DNA of 64,000 nt from Pelagicoccus sp. SDUM812002 (GCF_031127835.1 NZ_JARXHX010000006.1:186001-250000), one strand, 5' to 3'. Numbered from the stretch's first letter, positions 16,324 to 26,383 are shown. A program made the numbers and translations. Notes: generated from the letters alone by a model not told the origin.

Positions 16324-18573
16324 TCAGCTCACCGACATCGGATCCACGTCGATAATCTGCAGCACGTCCTTCGGCAGCGGCACCTCGATCTCAACCACTT
16401 TAAGTTCTCTCATGAGGGCGCTCACGTTCTGCGTGAAGTACCAAATGTGGAATCGATATTGGTCCTTCATCTTCTCGATCGAACAGGGTGTCGGCCCACG
16501 CATCTCGATTTTGCCGCCCATGCGGGCTTCCATCTTCTTGGCGAATTGCTCCGCGAAGAACATGGCCTTGTCCGCGTTTCGGCTGCGGAAAACTTGCCGC
16601 ACCAAATGCCGGAAGGGCGGATACTGGAACTGCTCGCGAGACTCGATTTCCACTTCTAAAAATGCGTCTACCTCGCCGCGGCGCGCGAACTGGATCGGTT
16701 CGGCGTGTGGAGTGAAGGTCTGCACCACCACTTCACCCGCCAAGTCTCCGCGACCGGCGCGACCCGAAACCTGGACCAATAGCTGAAACGTCCGCTCGTT
16801 TGCCCGAAAGTCCGGCACGTGCAGCGACAAGTCGGCGTCTACCATTCCCACCAAGGTCACGTTCGGAAAGTCCAAGCCCTTGGCAATCATTTGGGTACCC
16901 ACTAGCAGGTCGATCTTCCCTTTACGAAAGTCACCGAGGATTTCTCGAAACAAATGCTTCTTCCCCATCGTATCCGTATCGATTCTAACAATACGGGCCC
17001 GCGGCAGAATACTTTTCACTACGTCCTCGATCCGCTGTGTACCGCTCCCTTTTCCGCGTATTGAATCGCTCTTGCACTCCGGACAACGCCAAGGCGGATC
17101 CGCCTCGTGCCCACATAAGTGACACTTCAAGGTATTGTCGCTCCTGTGAAACGTCATGGGAATGCTGCAGTGCTTGCACTCCTCCACATGTCCGCACTCG
17201 TTGCACAGCATGCTAGAATTATATCCACGCCGATTGATGAAAAGGATACTCTGCTCTCCCTTCTCCCATCGGTCCCGCAACTTTTCAGCGAGCAAAGACG
17301 AGATCGTAACCGGTTTTCGGGTACGCATCATTTCAATACGCATATCCACCACGTGCATCATCGGCAGCTGGCGGTCGTCAATTCGCTTCGTCAGGCGGTC
17401 TTCCTTGTATTTGCCCAGCTTAACGTTGCGAAACGTTTCCAGCGACGGTGTTGCGCTACCGAGCACGCAAACAACGTTTTCCAAGAAGGAACGGTACACC
17501 GCCACGTCCCGACCATGGTAGCGAGGCGTTTCGTCCTGCTTGAAAGCTGGCTCGTGTTCCTCGTCCACGATAACAAGCCCGAGGTTTGGTAGCGGCGCGA
17601 ATACCGCCGAGCGGGCCCCCACCACCACACGTGCGGTGCCATTGGCTAAGGCCATCCAAGCGTCCAAGCGCTCTCCGTCCGACAAGCTACTGTGCCATAC
17701 GACAGCATGAGCATCCTTGTGCTCGGTGAAACGCGAACGCAGCCGCCCCACAGTCTGCGGGGTTAAAGCAACCTCAGGCACGAGAAAGAGGACGCTCTTG
17801 CCTGCTTGGAGCGCCTGCTCCATAGCAGCTATGTAGACTTCCGTCTTACCCGAACCCGTCACCCCGTAGAGCAGGTGTGTAGTGAATTTTCCCGTACGGA
17901 TACTGGAGGCAATACTCTGATAGCAGGCCTCTTGTTCCTCATTCAAAACGATCTCCTGCTTGCTCGCGTATTCGACGTCTCCTAGCTCATCGTCGTAGGC
18001 CACTCGCTCAACTTTGCGAGCTTCCTCGGTGACGAAACCCTTTTTCAAGAGACCATTGTAAGCGGCAGGCGAAGCGCCGAGACGTTCCAAGACGAGGCTC
18101 TTCTTCTGAGGTCGAAACTGCTGGAGCAAAAATTGATAGAGTTCAAATTGCTTGGGAGCTTTCTTCGCGATAGCCGCCAAATCCTCGGCGGGCACTTCCC
18201 TAACCGCGGTGACATACTTTTCCTGCTTCGCCTTCATCCCCTGCCGGACGGGACCGGGTATCATAGTTTCCAATACATTCTGGATGGAAGCCCCGTAATA
18301 TTGCCTTAGCCAAGCGCCGAGACGGAGCAGAGCCGGCGTCATAACCGGCACTGGGTATACCAGATTGAGCACCAACTTCAGCTGCATGAGGGGCAAGTCG
18401 GGCTCGCAATCTTTTTCAACGATCAGCCCGATCGTTTGGCGGCGCCCCAAAGGCACGTTCACGAGGGAGCCTGGCTCCGAGCGAGCGACCATCGAATCCG
18501 GCAAGCGATAGTGCAACGGCCGATCAAATCCGGACATCAACCACACACAAACCACTGTGATATCGAGACTCAT
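16324..18573 (-). CDS. priA: Primosomal protein N' (replication restart helicase)
   Basis: 749 residues, full PriA length. The N-terminal 3'-DNA-binding domain is followed by a winged-helix region, the DEAx helicase core with Walker A GVTGSGKT (237-244) and DEEH (337-340), and a zinc-binding insertion with eight cysteines at 457, 460, 466, 469, 484, 487, 497 and 500. The C-terminal domain ends PKDVLQIIDVDPMSVS. PriA reloads the replicative helicase at stalled forks. A truncated, diverged second copy of its 3' end lies at 11986-12214. It is divergent from the Fur-family gene, with starts 65 bases apart. Confidence 0.95.
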   Translation of the reverse strand: MSLDITVVCVWLMSGFDRPLHYRLPDSMVARSEPGSLVNVPLGRRQTIGLIVEKDCEPDLPLMQLKLVLNLVYPVPVMTPALLRLGAWLRQYYGASIQNVLETMIPGPVRQGMKAKQEKYVTAVREVPAEDLAAIAKKAPKQFELYQFLLQQFRPQKKSLVLERLGASPAAYNGLLKKGFVTEEARKVERVAYDDELGDVEYASKQEIVLNEEQEACYQSIASSIRTGKFTTHLLYGVTGSGKTEVYIAAMEQALQAGKSVLFLVPEVALTPQTVGRLRSRFTEHKDAHAVVWHSSLSDGERLDAWMALANGTARVVVGARSAVFAPLPNLGLVIVDEEHEPAFKQDETPRYHGRDVAVYRSFLENVVCVLGSATPSLETFRNVKLGKYKEDRLTKRIDDRQLPMMHVVDMRIEMMRTRKPVTISSLLAEKLRDRWEKGEQSILFINRRGYNSSMLCNECGHVEECKHCSIPMTFHRSDNTLKCHLCGHEADPPWRCPECKSDSIRGKGSGTQRIEDVVKSILPRARIVRIDTDTMGKKHLFREILGDFRKGKIDLLVGTQMIAKGLDFPNVTLVGMVDADLSLHVPDFRANERTFQLLVQVSGRAGRGDLAGEVVVQTFTPHAEPIQFARRGEVDAFLEVEIESREQFQYPPFRHLVRQVFRSRNADKAMFFAEQFAKKMEARMGGKIEMRGPTPCSIEKMKDQYRFHIWYFTQNVSALMRELKVVEIEVPLPKDVLQIIDVDPMSVS

Positions 18574-18602
18574 CGCGACCCGGATTTGCAGCTCCTTCGC
18601 GG

Positions 18603-18634
18603 TTGACAGTTATTGAGAATGTATTGAGATTCCG
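18603..18634 (+). promoter_or_regulatory. Possible promoter and direct-repeat operator of the Fur-family gene
   Basis: TTGACA stands at 18603-18608, followed by two copies of ATTGAGA (18612-18618 and 18623-18629) spaced 11 bases apart, one helical turn. The -10 region is poor. The repeat lies between the priA and Fur-family start codons and could be an autoregulatory site, though it is not a canonical Fur box. Confidence 0.3.
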
Positions 18635-18638
18635 GCAC

Positions 18639-19112
18639 GTGACGATCGACGACTGCAGAGAAAAGTTCAAAGGTTACTTGGTAAAGCACAACTTGCGCAT
18701 GACTGGGCAGCGCATGGCAATCTTCGAAGCTGTCTTCAAGGAGACATCCCACTTCACCGCAGAGGAACTTCTCGACAAAGCTCGCGAAATCGACCGGACC
18801 GTATCCCGAGCCACTGTCTACCGTTCCCTCCCTATTTTAGTGGAAGGCAACCTCGTCCGCGAGGTCGATATCGGCTCCAGTACGATGTACTACATGCCAA
18901 ACACGGAGGAAGATCCGCACAAGGCTCAAGTCATCTGTAACGATTGCCAAAAAATCTTCGAGATCAGCGCCCCTTTCCTTCAGTGGTACGGCAGCAGCGT
19001 ATCCGGAAAACTAGGACTCACTCCGATCAGCCAACGCCTACAGGTTACCGCCTCCTGCGAAGAGCTCAAAGCTAGTGGCGTCTGTAAAAAAGGCAACGAA
19101 GTACCAGAATAG
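18639..19112 (+). CDS. Fur/PerR-family metal-dependent regulator
   Basis: 157 residues from the GTG at 18639; a TTG at 18603 would overlap the TTGACA box and add 12 atypical residues. The winged helix covers about 5-85 with LRMTGQRMAIFEAVFKE and RATVYRSLPILVEGNLV. The dimerisation part has the CxxC pair VICNDCQKIFEI expected to bind structural zinc; the second C-terminal CxxC is degenerate (GVCKKGNE). The histidine cluster that precedes the CxxC in Fur is reduced to one (DPHKAQ), so the sensed signal (iron, zinc or peroxide) cannot be assigned. Confidence 0.85.
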   Translation: MTIDDCREKFKGYLVKHNLRMTGQRMAIFEAVFKETSHFTAEELLDKAREIDRTVSRATVYRSLPILVEGNLVREVDIGSSTMYYMPNTEEDPHKAQVICNDCQKIFEISAPFLQWYGSSVSGKLGLTPISQRLQVTASCEELKASGVCKKGNEVPE

Positions 19113-19257
19113 AGCCAAAATCCACCGATCGCTCGCCTGCAATTAGCGTCTCCGGAAATGCATTCTGCACCAGGGGAAGCATGGACACGGGAGCCGCTCA
19201 CCTCTGCGTAAGTGGTTCAAGGAACTTCGCTAACGCTTGGCGCTCTAAGTGCGTAGT

Positions 19258-20208
19258 ATGCGTATGGCTAATCCTTCTCTACCCCTTGCTTCGAGGTCAA
19301 ACGCGAGGCTTCCCTTGCTCGCAGCGATTACCTTCGGGGCGGCTGTTTACCTGTCCTCTCATGCCTTGGCCGAAGATTGGCCCGAGGAAAAAAAGATCGG
19401 ATATCAGTTCGTCGACTCCATTTCGAAAACGCCTCTGCCTTTCACCGGGAAAGACTCCGACTTCAGTATCGACATCAACCCGAAGCTGGGGGACATCATT
19501 CACGAGAGCTACATACGTTTGCCGATGGAGCTTGAGTATGGCTTCACCGATAAGCGTGAAGGGATGATCGGAATCATTCCCTACTTCTTGAATCCGTTTG
19601 ACAGCGAACCAGTGAGTAGCGACGGCTACCTGACATTCGGACTCAAACAGAGGTTAGACGACATGATGGACGGGCGGTTCTCTCTCGCGGCAGGTTTCAG
19701 CGCGCAAATTCCGCTCGAGGAGATCCCTTCTCCCGTGCTCAGAAGTAGCTACGACCAGTATATGCCCTACATCACAGCCGCCTATCGGTTGGACGAAGAC
19801 GCCCGTTGGCTTGCGTATTCAACCGTCCAATACCAATGGGTCGGCAAAGACCGTCGCGACAACAAAACGCCGGTGGACGCCCCGAATTCTCTGGTGATGT
19901 TCCAGCCGGGTATCATTTACCAGCCCCATGGCGAGTTTCGCTACGGCTTGAGCGTGGAGTATAAGACAGACCGGTTCGATGGGGGTAGGGACGACGGGGT
20001 AAAGATCATCCCTAACATCACCTGGTTTCCTCCCGAAGGTACTCCTTATTTCCGCAGACTGGCGGGACACTTCGAATTGTCACTCGACCTAGAGTATGCC
20101 TTGTCCGAGATCAAAGAAGAGGAGGAGGGCAGCGATATCGGGGTCGGCTTAAGCGTAAGATGGCGGTTTTACAAATCCAGGCCCCAGCCCGAAGAGAGTG
20201 TGCTTTAG
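19258..20208 (+). CDS. Predicted outer-membrane or periplasmic beta-rich protein
   Basis: 316 residues from the ATG at 19258; alternatives are GTG 19249 and ATG 19264. A long signal peptide (NARLPLLAAITFGAAVYLSS, cut after HALA) precedes a mature protein rich in alternating hydrophobic and aromatic strands, such as RLPMELEYGFTDKREGMIG, FRYGLSVEYKTDRFDGG and the closing IGVGLSVRWRFYK. That pattern fits an outer-membrane beta-barrel. No family name can be given. It follows the Fur-family gene by 145 bases on the same strand. Confidence 0.6.
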   Translation: MRMANPSLPLASRSNARLPLLAAITFGAAVYLSSHALAEDWPEEKKIGYQFVDSISKTPLPFTGKDSDFSIDINPKLGDIIHESYIRLPMELEYGFTDKREGMIGIIPYFLNPFDSEPVSSDGYLTFGLKQRLDDMMDGRFSLAAGFSAQIPLEEIPSPVLRSSYDQYMPYITAAYRLDEDARWLAYSTVQYQWVGKDRRDNKTPVDAPNSLVMFQPGIIYQPHGEFRYGLSVEYKTDRFDGGRDDGVKIIPNITWFPPEGTPYFRRLAGHFELSLDLEYALSEIKEEEEGSDIGVGLSVRWRFYKSRPQPEESVL

Positions 20209-20226
20209 AGGAAGCCCTATTCACGC

Positions 20227-20260
20227 AAAAAAGGGAGCCGGTTCCCACAAACCGACTCCC
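20227..20260 (-). terminator. Terminator between convergent genes
   Basis: GGGAG-CCGGTT (20233-20243) pairs with AACCG-CTCCC (20250-20260) with one mismatch and a six-base loop. On the minus strand a T-run follows (complement of 20227-20232), so it mainly serves the Sel1-repeat gene ending at 20328; it may also stop readthrough from the left. Confidence 0.75.
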
Positions 20261-20327
20261 CTATTATTTGATAGAGATCCTGTATCTCTAAGCGGCGAGG
20301 TACCAGCTCGCCAAAAGTGTGACTCGC

Positions 20328-21683
20328 TTACCAGTCAGCCTTAAGCTTGACCAGGCGCTTTTGTGATTCGCTGTGGCCTTGACGAGCAGCTTGACGATAC
20401 CAGGTGATGGCCGAGCTTTTGTCGCGGCTGATACCCTCACCCTTCTCGAACATCGAGCCGAGATTGAACTGAGCGACGGCGTCGCCCTTGGAAGCGGCCT
20501 TTTTGTACCAAGCAGCGGCTAGATCGAGCTCTCCATTCTTGGAGTCGCCGCGAGCGTAGTAGTGAGAAGCAATGGCGCGCATCGCCTGAGCATGTCCAGA
20601 ATCAGCTGCCTTAGTGAGCCACTCGATGCCATACTCTTCGCTATTCACAACGCCCTTGCCTGAGAGGAAGGCTTGGCCAACGCGGTACTGAGACTCGGTG
20701 TCATCCTTTTCAGCGGCACGAGAATACCAATCGAAAGCTTTGCGGTCGTTTGCAGTGACGCCAATTCCCTTTTGGAAAACGCGTCCTAGATTGCGATAAG
20801 CAGGCACATAACCGAGCTCAGCTGAACTACGGTACCAGAGGAGGGCCTTGCTGATGTCTTGGTCGATGCCCCAGCCGTTTTCATAACACTCGGCGAGTGC
20901 GTTCTGAGAGAAAGGATTGCTCTGCTCAGCAGCGATGCCGAACCATCTGGCTGCCGCTGCGAAATCGCGATCGCCACCCATTGCGTCGCGCACCATAGTT
21001 CCGATAACTGGTAGAGATGCGGCGAATCCGAGCTCCGCGGCTTTGTTGAAGTGCTTACGAGCGACCTCGAAATCGCGGAGTTCTTCCGGGCCGTAGAAGC
21101 GGAGCTTCGCAAGATTGTGGAGTGCTACCGGATAGTCAGGGCGAAGCGAGATCGCCTTTTCGTACTGAAGTATCGCACTGGCAGGCTTGCCATCGACTTC
21201 AAGAGCTCGGCCGAGCTGAGCGTAAAAACGCGATTCCTCGGGATATTCCGCAATAGCGTCACGGCAGGCCTTAGCAGCAGCTGGAGCATCGAGCTCTTCA
21301 TCGACAACTGAGTCTACCACCGCAAAGGCGTCGTCAGGGATAGCTGAAAGGTGATCGGCTTCGTGCTCGGGAGCGAACTGCTTGACGAGTGCAGCCATAC
21401 CGACTGTCACGTCCTCTGAATCGAAAATGGCGGTAACCAAGCCACCAGCGACTGAAGTCACCTCGCCCGATCCAATTTCTACCTGCTTGCCGTCAACTTC
21501 GTTGAGAGCAACGATGAGCTCACCCACTTCGACCTTCGCTTCTGCATCGACCGCAATAGTAAAGGTTCCGGTTTCGAGATTCGTTTCTGTGATTTCTCCA
21601 TCCACGTCAGCGAATGAGGATTGCAGAGACGCAATCGACATGACTGCGAGAAAGGAGCTTACTTTGCTTACGACGTTTTTCAT
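20328..21683 (-). CDS. Secreted Sel1/TPR-repeat protein
   Basis: 451 residues from the ATG at 21683, which begins a proper signal peptide (MKNVVSKVSSFLAVMSIASL, cut near SSFA); an upstream frame to 21779 lacks support. A beta-rich domain of about 90 residues with repeated valine/glutamate motifs comes first, then a TPR (FYAQLGRALEVDGKPASAIL) and about six Sel1 repeats from residue 230, each of the type A.YRNLGRVFQKGIGV.. followed by KAFDWYSRAAE. Such solenoids mediate protein contacts in the periplasm. No partner is evident; the gene is alone and ended by the terminator at 20227-20260. Confidence 0.8.
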   Translation of the reverse strand: MKNVVSKVSSFLAVMSIASLQSSFADVDGEITETNLETGTFTIAVDAEAKVEVGELIVALNEVDGKQVEIGSGEVTSVAGGLVTAIFDSEDVTVGMAALVKQFAPEHEADHLSAIPDDAFAVVDSVVDEELDAPAAAKACRDAIAEYPEESRFYAQLGRALEVDGKPASAILQYEKAISLRPDYPVALHNLAKLRFYGPEELRDFEVARKHFNKAAELGFAASLPVIGTMVRDAMGGDRDFAAAARWFGIAAEQSNPFSQNALAECYENGWGIDQDISKALLWYRSSAELGYVPAYRNLGRVFQKGIGVTANDRKAFDWYSRAAEKDDTESQYRVGQAFLSGKGVVNSEEYGIEWLTKAADSGHAQAMRAIASHYYARGDSKNGELDLAAAWYKKAASKGDAVAQFNLGSMFEKGEGISRDKSSAITWYRQAARQGHSESQKRLVKLKADW

Positions 21684-22014
21684 ATTGATAAGGAATGGTA
21701 TGTCGTTCGCATCAACCGCTAGGGCGGCGAACGTAGGAATAAGGTATGCCCTTTCTATCGACATCCGAGCCTCCCCCATTTCGACCTATTGAGCGAAAAG
21801 TCCGAATTTCTAAGGTAATCAGAGCTTCCTCTTCAGGGGGCGATGAGTAATGCTACCTTCTGCTTGAGCGCTGAAGCGGAACCGCTAGGCCATCGAGGTA
21901 GCAGGAGTCGCTAGGCTTTTCCTAAGGTTGGGTTCGATTCCAAAAGTCCCTTGGTGCATCCACACAAGCGCGAGCTTGATTCGAGTGACCTTTCAGATAA
22001 CTGTACCGCGCTTT
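21684..22014. other. Divergent intergenic region before gltX with a long-stem hairpin
   Basis: 331 bases without a gene. TGCTACCT (21851-21858) and AGGTAGCA (21896-21903) form an eight-pair stem enclosing AGCG-GAAC-CGCT. Further right, GGTTCGATTCC (about 21930-21940) looks like a tRNA T-arm but no cloverleaf can be built. The hairpin could belong to a gltX leader. No convincing promoter was picked. Confidence 0.35.
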
Positions 22015-23391
22015 ATGTCACAGGTACGCGTAAGATTCGCTCCCAGCCCGACTGGATCCACTCACATCGGCACCGCTCGCACTGCCCTCTTCAACTGGTT
22101 GTACGCCCGCAAGACCGGCGGCACGCTGGTGCTACGCATCGAGGACACCGACAAAGAACGCAACACCGATGCCGCTCTCGAGGAACTGCTCAACGGCCTG
22201 AAGTGGCTGGGTATCAACTGGGACGAAGGTCCAGAAGTCGGCGGCGAAGTCGGGCCCTACTTTCAGAGCCAACGCGGGAACGTCTATAAAGAATACCTAC
22301 AAAAACTCCTCGACGCCGGCCGCGCCTACGAGAAGGACGGAGCCACCTTCTTTAAGCTAGAAGGCGAACGCTATACCGAGTACGACGACTACCATAAGGC
22401 CGAGGTGGAAAAGGTCCGCACCGAGCCCGTTGTCATCGAAGACGTCATTCGCGGAAACGTTACCCGACGCGAGGAACGCGACTTCGTGATCGTTCGCTCC
22501 AACGGCGATCCCTCCTTCCACTTCGTCAACGTCGTGGACGATATCGCCATGGGCATCACTCACGTGCTCCGCGGCGAGGACCACCTGCCCAACACATCCA
22601 AGCACGTGGAGCTCTTCAACGCGTTTGGCGTGAAGCCTCCGGTCTACGCTCACATGCCTATGATCTTGAAGGATCCTTCCCAAGGCAAAGGCAAGATGTC
22701 CAAGCGCGACAAAGGCGCCCTTATAGAAGAGTACCAACAACGCGACTTCCTCCCCGAAGCCGTCGTCAATTTCATCGCCCTGCTCGGCTGGTCTCCCAAG
22801 GACGACCAGGAAGTGCTATCCATCGACGAACTGATCGAACGTTTCGACATCGAGGACCTGCAAAAAGCCGGTGCCCGTTTCGACGAGAAGAAAATGTCGC
22901 ACATCAACTTCGAGCACATGAAGCGCTTGCCCATCGAACGCTACCTGCCTCCCGCCGTTAGCGCCCTCGGCAAGGCCGGACTCGTCGATGCCGATACCAA
23001 CGCTGACTACCTGAAGAGCGTCCTCGAACTCTGCCAGCAAAAGATCAATAGCTTCGAGGACCTGCCGGCCTTTTCCGCCTACTTCTTTACAGAAGACTAC
23101 ATCATCGACGAAAGGGTGGAGGCGAAGCTGCTTAAAAAGGCTGATGCAGCGGAGCGTATCCACGAAGTCATACCTGTGCTCGAAGGGCTCGATTCATTCG
23201 ACGCTATCACCGTAGAGCGCGGTATCCAAGCCCTGGCTGAGTCCAAGGATCTCAAAATCTTCGCCTACTTCCCCCTCCTCCGCTTCGCAGTCAGCGGCGT
23301 CGGCGGAGGTCCTGACCTTCTTCCCATGCTCGAAACGCTCGGCCGTGAAAAGGTTGTCAGCCGACTCAAAAAGCTCTCAGGGAGCCTCTAA
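22015..23391 (+). CDS. gltX: Glutamyl-tRNA synthetase
   Basis: 458 residues from the ATG at 22015 ([14 protein letters not shown]); the frame is open to 21928 but that tail is not family-like. Class I synthetase charging tRNA(Glu). The HIGH motif appears as THIGT (16-20) and the KMSKS motif as KMSKR (227-231). Anticodon-binding helical domains occupy about 330-458. glnS follows 20 bases downstream, an operon. With a dedicated GlnRS present, this enzyme is probably the discriminating type that does not mischarge tRNA(Gln); that is inference. Confidence 0.95.
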   Translation: MSQVRVRFAPSPTGSTHIGTARTALFNWLYARKTGGTLVLRIEDTDKERNTDAALEELLNGLKWLGINWDEGPEVGGEVGPYFQSQRGNVYKEYLQKLLDAGRAYEKDGATFFKLEGERYTEYDDYHKAEVEKVRTEPVVIEDVIRGNVTRREERDFVIVRSNGDPSFHFVNVVDDIAMGITHVLRGEDHLPNTSKHVELFNAFGVKPPVYAHMPMILKDPSQGKGKMSKRDKGALIEEYQQRDFLPEAVVNFIALLGWSPKDDQEVLSIDELIERFDIEDLQKAGARFDEKKMSHINFEHMKRLPIERYLPPAVSALGKAGLVDADTNADYLKSVLELCQQKINSFEDLPAFSAYFFTEDYIIDERVEAKLLKKADAAERIHEVIPVLEGLDSFDAITVERGIQALAESKDLKIFAYFPLLRFAVSGVGGGPDLLPMLETLGREKVVSRLKKLSGSL

Positions 23392-23411
23392 AACAACGTA
23401 CCCATTTCCCA

Positions 23412-25079
23412 ATGACAGACGAAAAGCCATCGAACTTCATCCGCGATTTCATCGACGAGGAACTTGCCGCTGGTAAGCACAGCCAAATAGTGACCCGCTT
23501 CCCTCCCGAGCCAAACGGTTTTCTGCACATCGGTCACGCTTTCGCGATCGGAGTTTCCCATGGCATCGCCCAAGACTACAAAGGTCGCTTCCATCTGCGA
23601 TTCGACGACACGAATCCGGCAAAAGAAGAAACCAAGTACGTCGAAGCCATCAAGGAAGACCTCAAGTGGCTCGGAGCGGACTGGGGAGAAAACCTCTTCT
23701 TTACTTCCGACTACTTTCCGCAGCTTTTCGACTGGGCCTGCGTGCTGATCAAGGATGGCAAAGCTTACGTAGACGACCTTACACCAGAAGAGATGCGCGA
23801 ATACCGCGGCTCCCTCACCGAGCCCGGCAGGAACTCCCCGTTTCGCTACCGTACGCCCGAGGAAAACCTCGAGCTCTTTCAGCAAATGGCTGCGGGCGAT
23901 TTCGACGAGGGCAAGAAGGTGCTCCGCGCCAAGATCGACATGGCTCATCCTAACATGAACATGCGCGATCCGGTTCTCTATCGCATCCTAAAGGCTCATC
24001 ATCATCGCACCGGCGACACTTGGAAGATCTACCCCTCCTACGACTTTGCCCACGGTCAAGGCGACGCGATTGAGGGAATCACCCATTCGCTTTGCTCGCT
24101 GGAGTTCGAATACCACCGCCCTCTGTATAATTGGTTTATCGAAAACCTTCCCGTTCCGCACACGCCTCGTCAAATCGAGTTCGCGCGCTTGAACGTTGAA
24201 TACATCGTGACCAGTAAGAGAAAGCTCCTCCAACTGGTAAACGAAAATCACGTGCGCGGTTGGGACGACCCACGCATGCCTACCGTCGCTGGTCTACGCC
24301 GCAGGGGATATACACCTGAAGCGATCAAGGAATTCTGTACTCGAGCGGGCGTCGCGAAACGCGAACGCGTCAACGAGTATGCGCTGCTTGAATACTGCCT
24401 CCGCCAAGACCTCGAGGACAAAGCGATCCGCCGCATGGCCGTGCTGGATCCGATCAAGGTAGTCATCGAAAATTTCCCCGAGGAAACCGAATTCTACGAA
24501 GGCCCAAACCATCCAGCAGACGATACGCGCGGCACCCGCAAAGTCCCGCTTACCAAGGAAATCTACATCGAACGCGACGACTTCATGGAAGATCCCCCGC
24601 GCAAGTTTTTCCGCCTCGGGCCAGGGCGCGAAGTACGACTCCGCTACGCTTGCTACATTACTTGTACCGACGTGATCAAAGACGCGGACGGCAACATCAC
24701 GGAACTCCGAGCAACTTTTGATCCCGAATCGCGAGGCGGCTCCACTCCAGACGGCCGTAAGGTCAAAGGGACGATCCACTGGGTAAGCGCTACAGAAGGC
24801 GTGAAAATCGAAGCTCGCCACTACGAGCAGCTCTTTACCAAGCCAAATCCCGACGAAGTCGAAGAAGGTCAAACCTTCCTCGACAATCTCAATCCGGATT
24901 CGGAAAGCACCCTCGCTTGCTACGGCGAACCCGAGCTCGCGAAGGCCGGACTCGGCGAGCCAATCCAGTTCGAACGTAAAGGCTACTACGTCTTGGATAC
25001 GGATAGCAGCGAAGGTATTCTCATATTCAACCAATCCGTCGGCCTGCGCGACAGCTGGGGCAAAAAGCAAGGCAAATAA
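23412..25079 (+). CDS. glnS: Glutaminyl-tRNA synthetase
   Basis: 555 residues, standard bacterial GlnRS length. PPEPNGFLHIGHA (31-43) is the GlnRS-specific HIGH region, and VTSKRKL (266-272) is its KMSKS counterpart. The C-terminal anticodon-binding beta-barrels contain RKFFRLGPGREVRLRYA and KGTIHWVS, typical of the family. It attaches glutamine directly to tRNA(Gln), so the amidotransferase route is not required for Gln. Located 20 bases after gltX and ended by a perfect hairpin at 25177-25206. Confidence 0.95.
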   Translation: MTDEKPSNFIRDFIDEELAAGKHSQIVTRFPPEPNGFLHIGHAFAIGVSHGIAQDYKGRFHLRFDDTNPAKEETKYVEAIKEDLKWLGADWGENLFFTSDYFPQLFDWACVLIKDGKAYVDDLTPEEMREYRGSLTEPGRNSPFRYRTPEENLELFQQMAAGDFDEGKKVLRAKIDMAHPNMNMRDPVLYRILKAHHHRTGDTWKIYPSYDFAHGQGDAIEGITHSLCSLEFEYHRPLYNWFIENLPVPHTPRQIEFARLNVEYIVTSKRKLLQLVNENHVRGWDDPRMPTVAGLRRRGYTPEAIKEFCTRAGVAKRERVNEYALLEYCLRQDLEDKAIRRMAVLDPIKVVIENFPEETEFYEGPNHPADDTRGTRKVPLTKEIYIERDDFMEDPPRKFFRLGPGREVRLRYACYITCTDVIKDADGNITELRATFDPESRGGSTPDGRKVKGTIHWVSATEGVKIEARHYEQLFTKPNPDEVEEGQTFLDNLNPDSESTLACYGEPELAKAGLGEPIQFERKGYYVLDTDSSEGILIFNQSVGLRDSWGKKQGK

Positions 25080-25176
25080 GTCAATTAGCTCGGAACTTCC
25101 GCCAGCAAGCTTGGCGAATTGATCCTGTGCTGCGGACGTTGGCTAATGCTCAGTGCAACCCGATTTTTGGATACAA

Positions 25177-25206
25177 GAAACCCGCGATCGAAAGATCGCG
25201 GGTTTC
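25177..25206. terminator. Bidirectional-type terminator hairpin
   Basis: GAAACCCGCGATC and its exact complement form a 13-pair stem capped by a GAAA tetraloop. It lies between convergent glnS and the REC-REC-STAS gene. Neither side has a long T-run beyond the TTT in the stem, so efficiency is uncertain. Confidence 0.7.
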
Positions 25207-25252
25207 GAGTGAAAGAAAACTAGTCTCCTAGTTTTGAAAACTGATAGGACTC

Positions 25253-26374
25253 TTAGATGGACGCTTTCGCAGTCTCGAGAGAGTCGCAGAACTTCCAGTC
25301 CTTGGACTCTTCAAACTTCTTGCTCTCCTCGACCACCACGTCGTTGCCGGTGAGCGCGTACTTGAGGCTGAGATCGCGGCAAGTCTTCATCGAGTGGAGA
25401 AGGAGCTTGATCACGTCCATGTTCAAGGAAGCTACGTTCTGGGCATCGAAGATGATCCGAGAAATGCCCGCATTAACCGCCTCGCTGGTCTTGGCCTTGA
25501 GGTAAGTGCTGACTTCGTTGACCACCGCGGCGTTACAGCTCTTGGGAAGCTTCACCGTCATGAACCCTTCGCCCATGTCGAAATACTTTCCGGATGCGTC
25601 TAGGTTGACCGCCTTGCCGATCTTCGACTCGAGTTCTTCAAAGTCGATTGGCTTGTGGATGATGGTGCTGAATCCAGCTTGCTGAGCTCGAGCTTGTTCT
25701 TCCACAGCAGTTTTGACCGAGAGGCCAAAGAGCGGAACGTACTTGGTCTTAGCATTGGAGCGGATGATACGGAATAGCGTGATCGCCGCGTCCTCTGGCA
25801 AGGAAAGGCTGATGATGATACAATCCGGAAGTTTCTTCTGGCAGTAGTCAATCGCTTCGCCAGTCGAAGAGACACCCTTGACGTTCCAAGGAGTGTGGCC
25901 GAAGCCTTCCGTTATCTGGCTGATGATCGCCGGCTTATCGTCCACCACGAGGATGTCGATAGGGTCGTCTATCTTCTTTTGGATCGGAGCAGCTTCGCCG
26001 GCCGGACGCAGGTCGACGACACGGCTGACCTTGTCGACGAGCACGTCTTCCTTGAACGGCTTTACGATGTAGTCGCGAACCCCGATCTTCGCGATCTTCA
26101 TCACGTTTTCACGTCCCGCTTCCGCGGTAAGCATGATAACCGGGATCGCCTTGAGGGCTGGGTCAGATTTTAGCTTTGTGAGCATTTCTACGCCATCCAT
26201 GACGGGCATGGTGATGTCTAGGAGGATGATGTCGGGGTTAACCTTCGCTGCCATAGCGAGGCCTTCGACACCATTCTGTGCTTCTGTGATTTCACAGTCG
26301 AAGCCCTTGAAGGACTTTTTGACGATGATTCGGACTGTCTTAGAGTCGTCTACTGTTAGAACTTTTAGTCGCAT
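25253..26374 (-). CDS. REC / pseudo-REC / STAS-like response regulator
   Basis: 373 residues. The first receiver (1-120) is complete: DD at 9-10, phosphoacceptor Asp53 in DIILLDITMP, Lys105 in DYIVKPF. The second receiver (about 139-255) keeps VVDDK and HKP (Lys241), but the phosphoacceptor position is Ser189 (CIIISLSLPED), so it should not be phosphorylated. The last 105 residues, with FMTVKLPKSCNAAVVNEVS, GISRIIFDAQNVASLNMDV and LKYALTGND, look like a STAS domain of the anti-sigma antagonist type. It follows cheX by 9 bases, so CheX probably dephosphorylates this or a related receiver. The output pathway is unknown. Confidence 0.8.
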   Translation of the reverse strand: MRLKVLTVDDSKTVRIIVKKSFKGFDCEITEAQNGVEGLAMAAKVNPDIILLDITMPVMDGVEMLTKLKSDPALKAIPVIMLTAEAGRENVMKIAKIGVRDYIVKPFKEDVLVDKVSRVVDLRPAGEAAPIQKKIDDPIDILVVDDKPAIISQITEGFGHTPWNVKGVSSTGEAIDYCQKKLPDCIIISLSLPEDAAITLFRIIRSNAKTKYVPLFGLSVKTAVEEQARAQQAGFSTIIHKPIDFEELESKIGKAVNLDASGKYFDMGEGFMTVKLPKSCNAAVVNEVSTYLKAKTSEAVNAGISRIIFDAQNVASLNMDVIKLLLHSMKTCRDLSLKYALTGNDVVVEESKKFEESKDWKFCDSLETAKASI

Positions 26375-26383
26375 TGTGGGAGA

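Noticed and set aside
21926-21950. tRNA T-arm-like sequence GGTTCGATTCC
   Set aside because: No acceptor, D-arm or anticodon arm can be paired around it.
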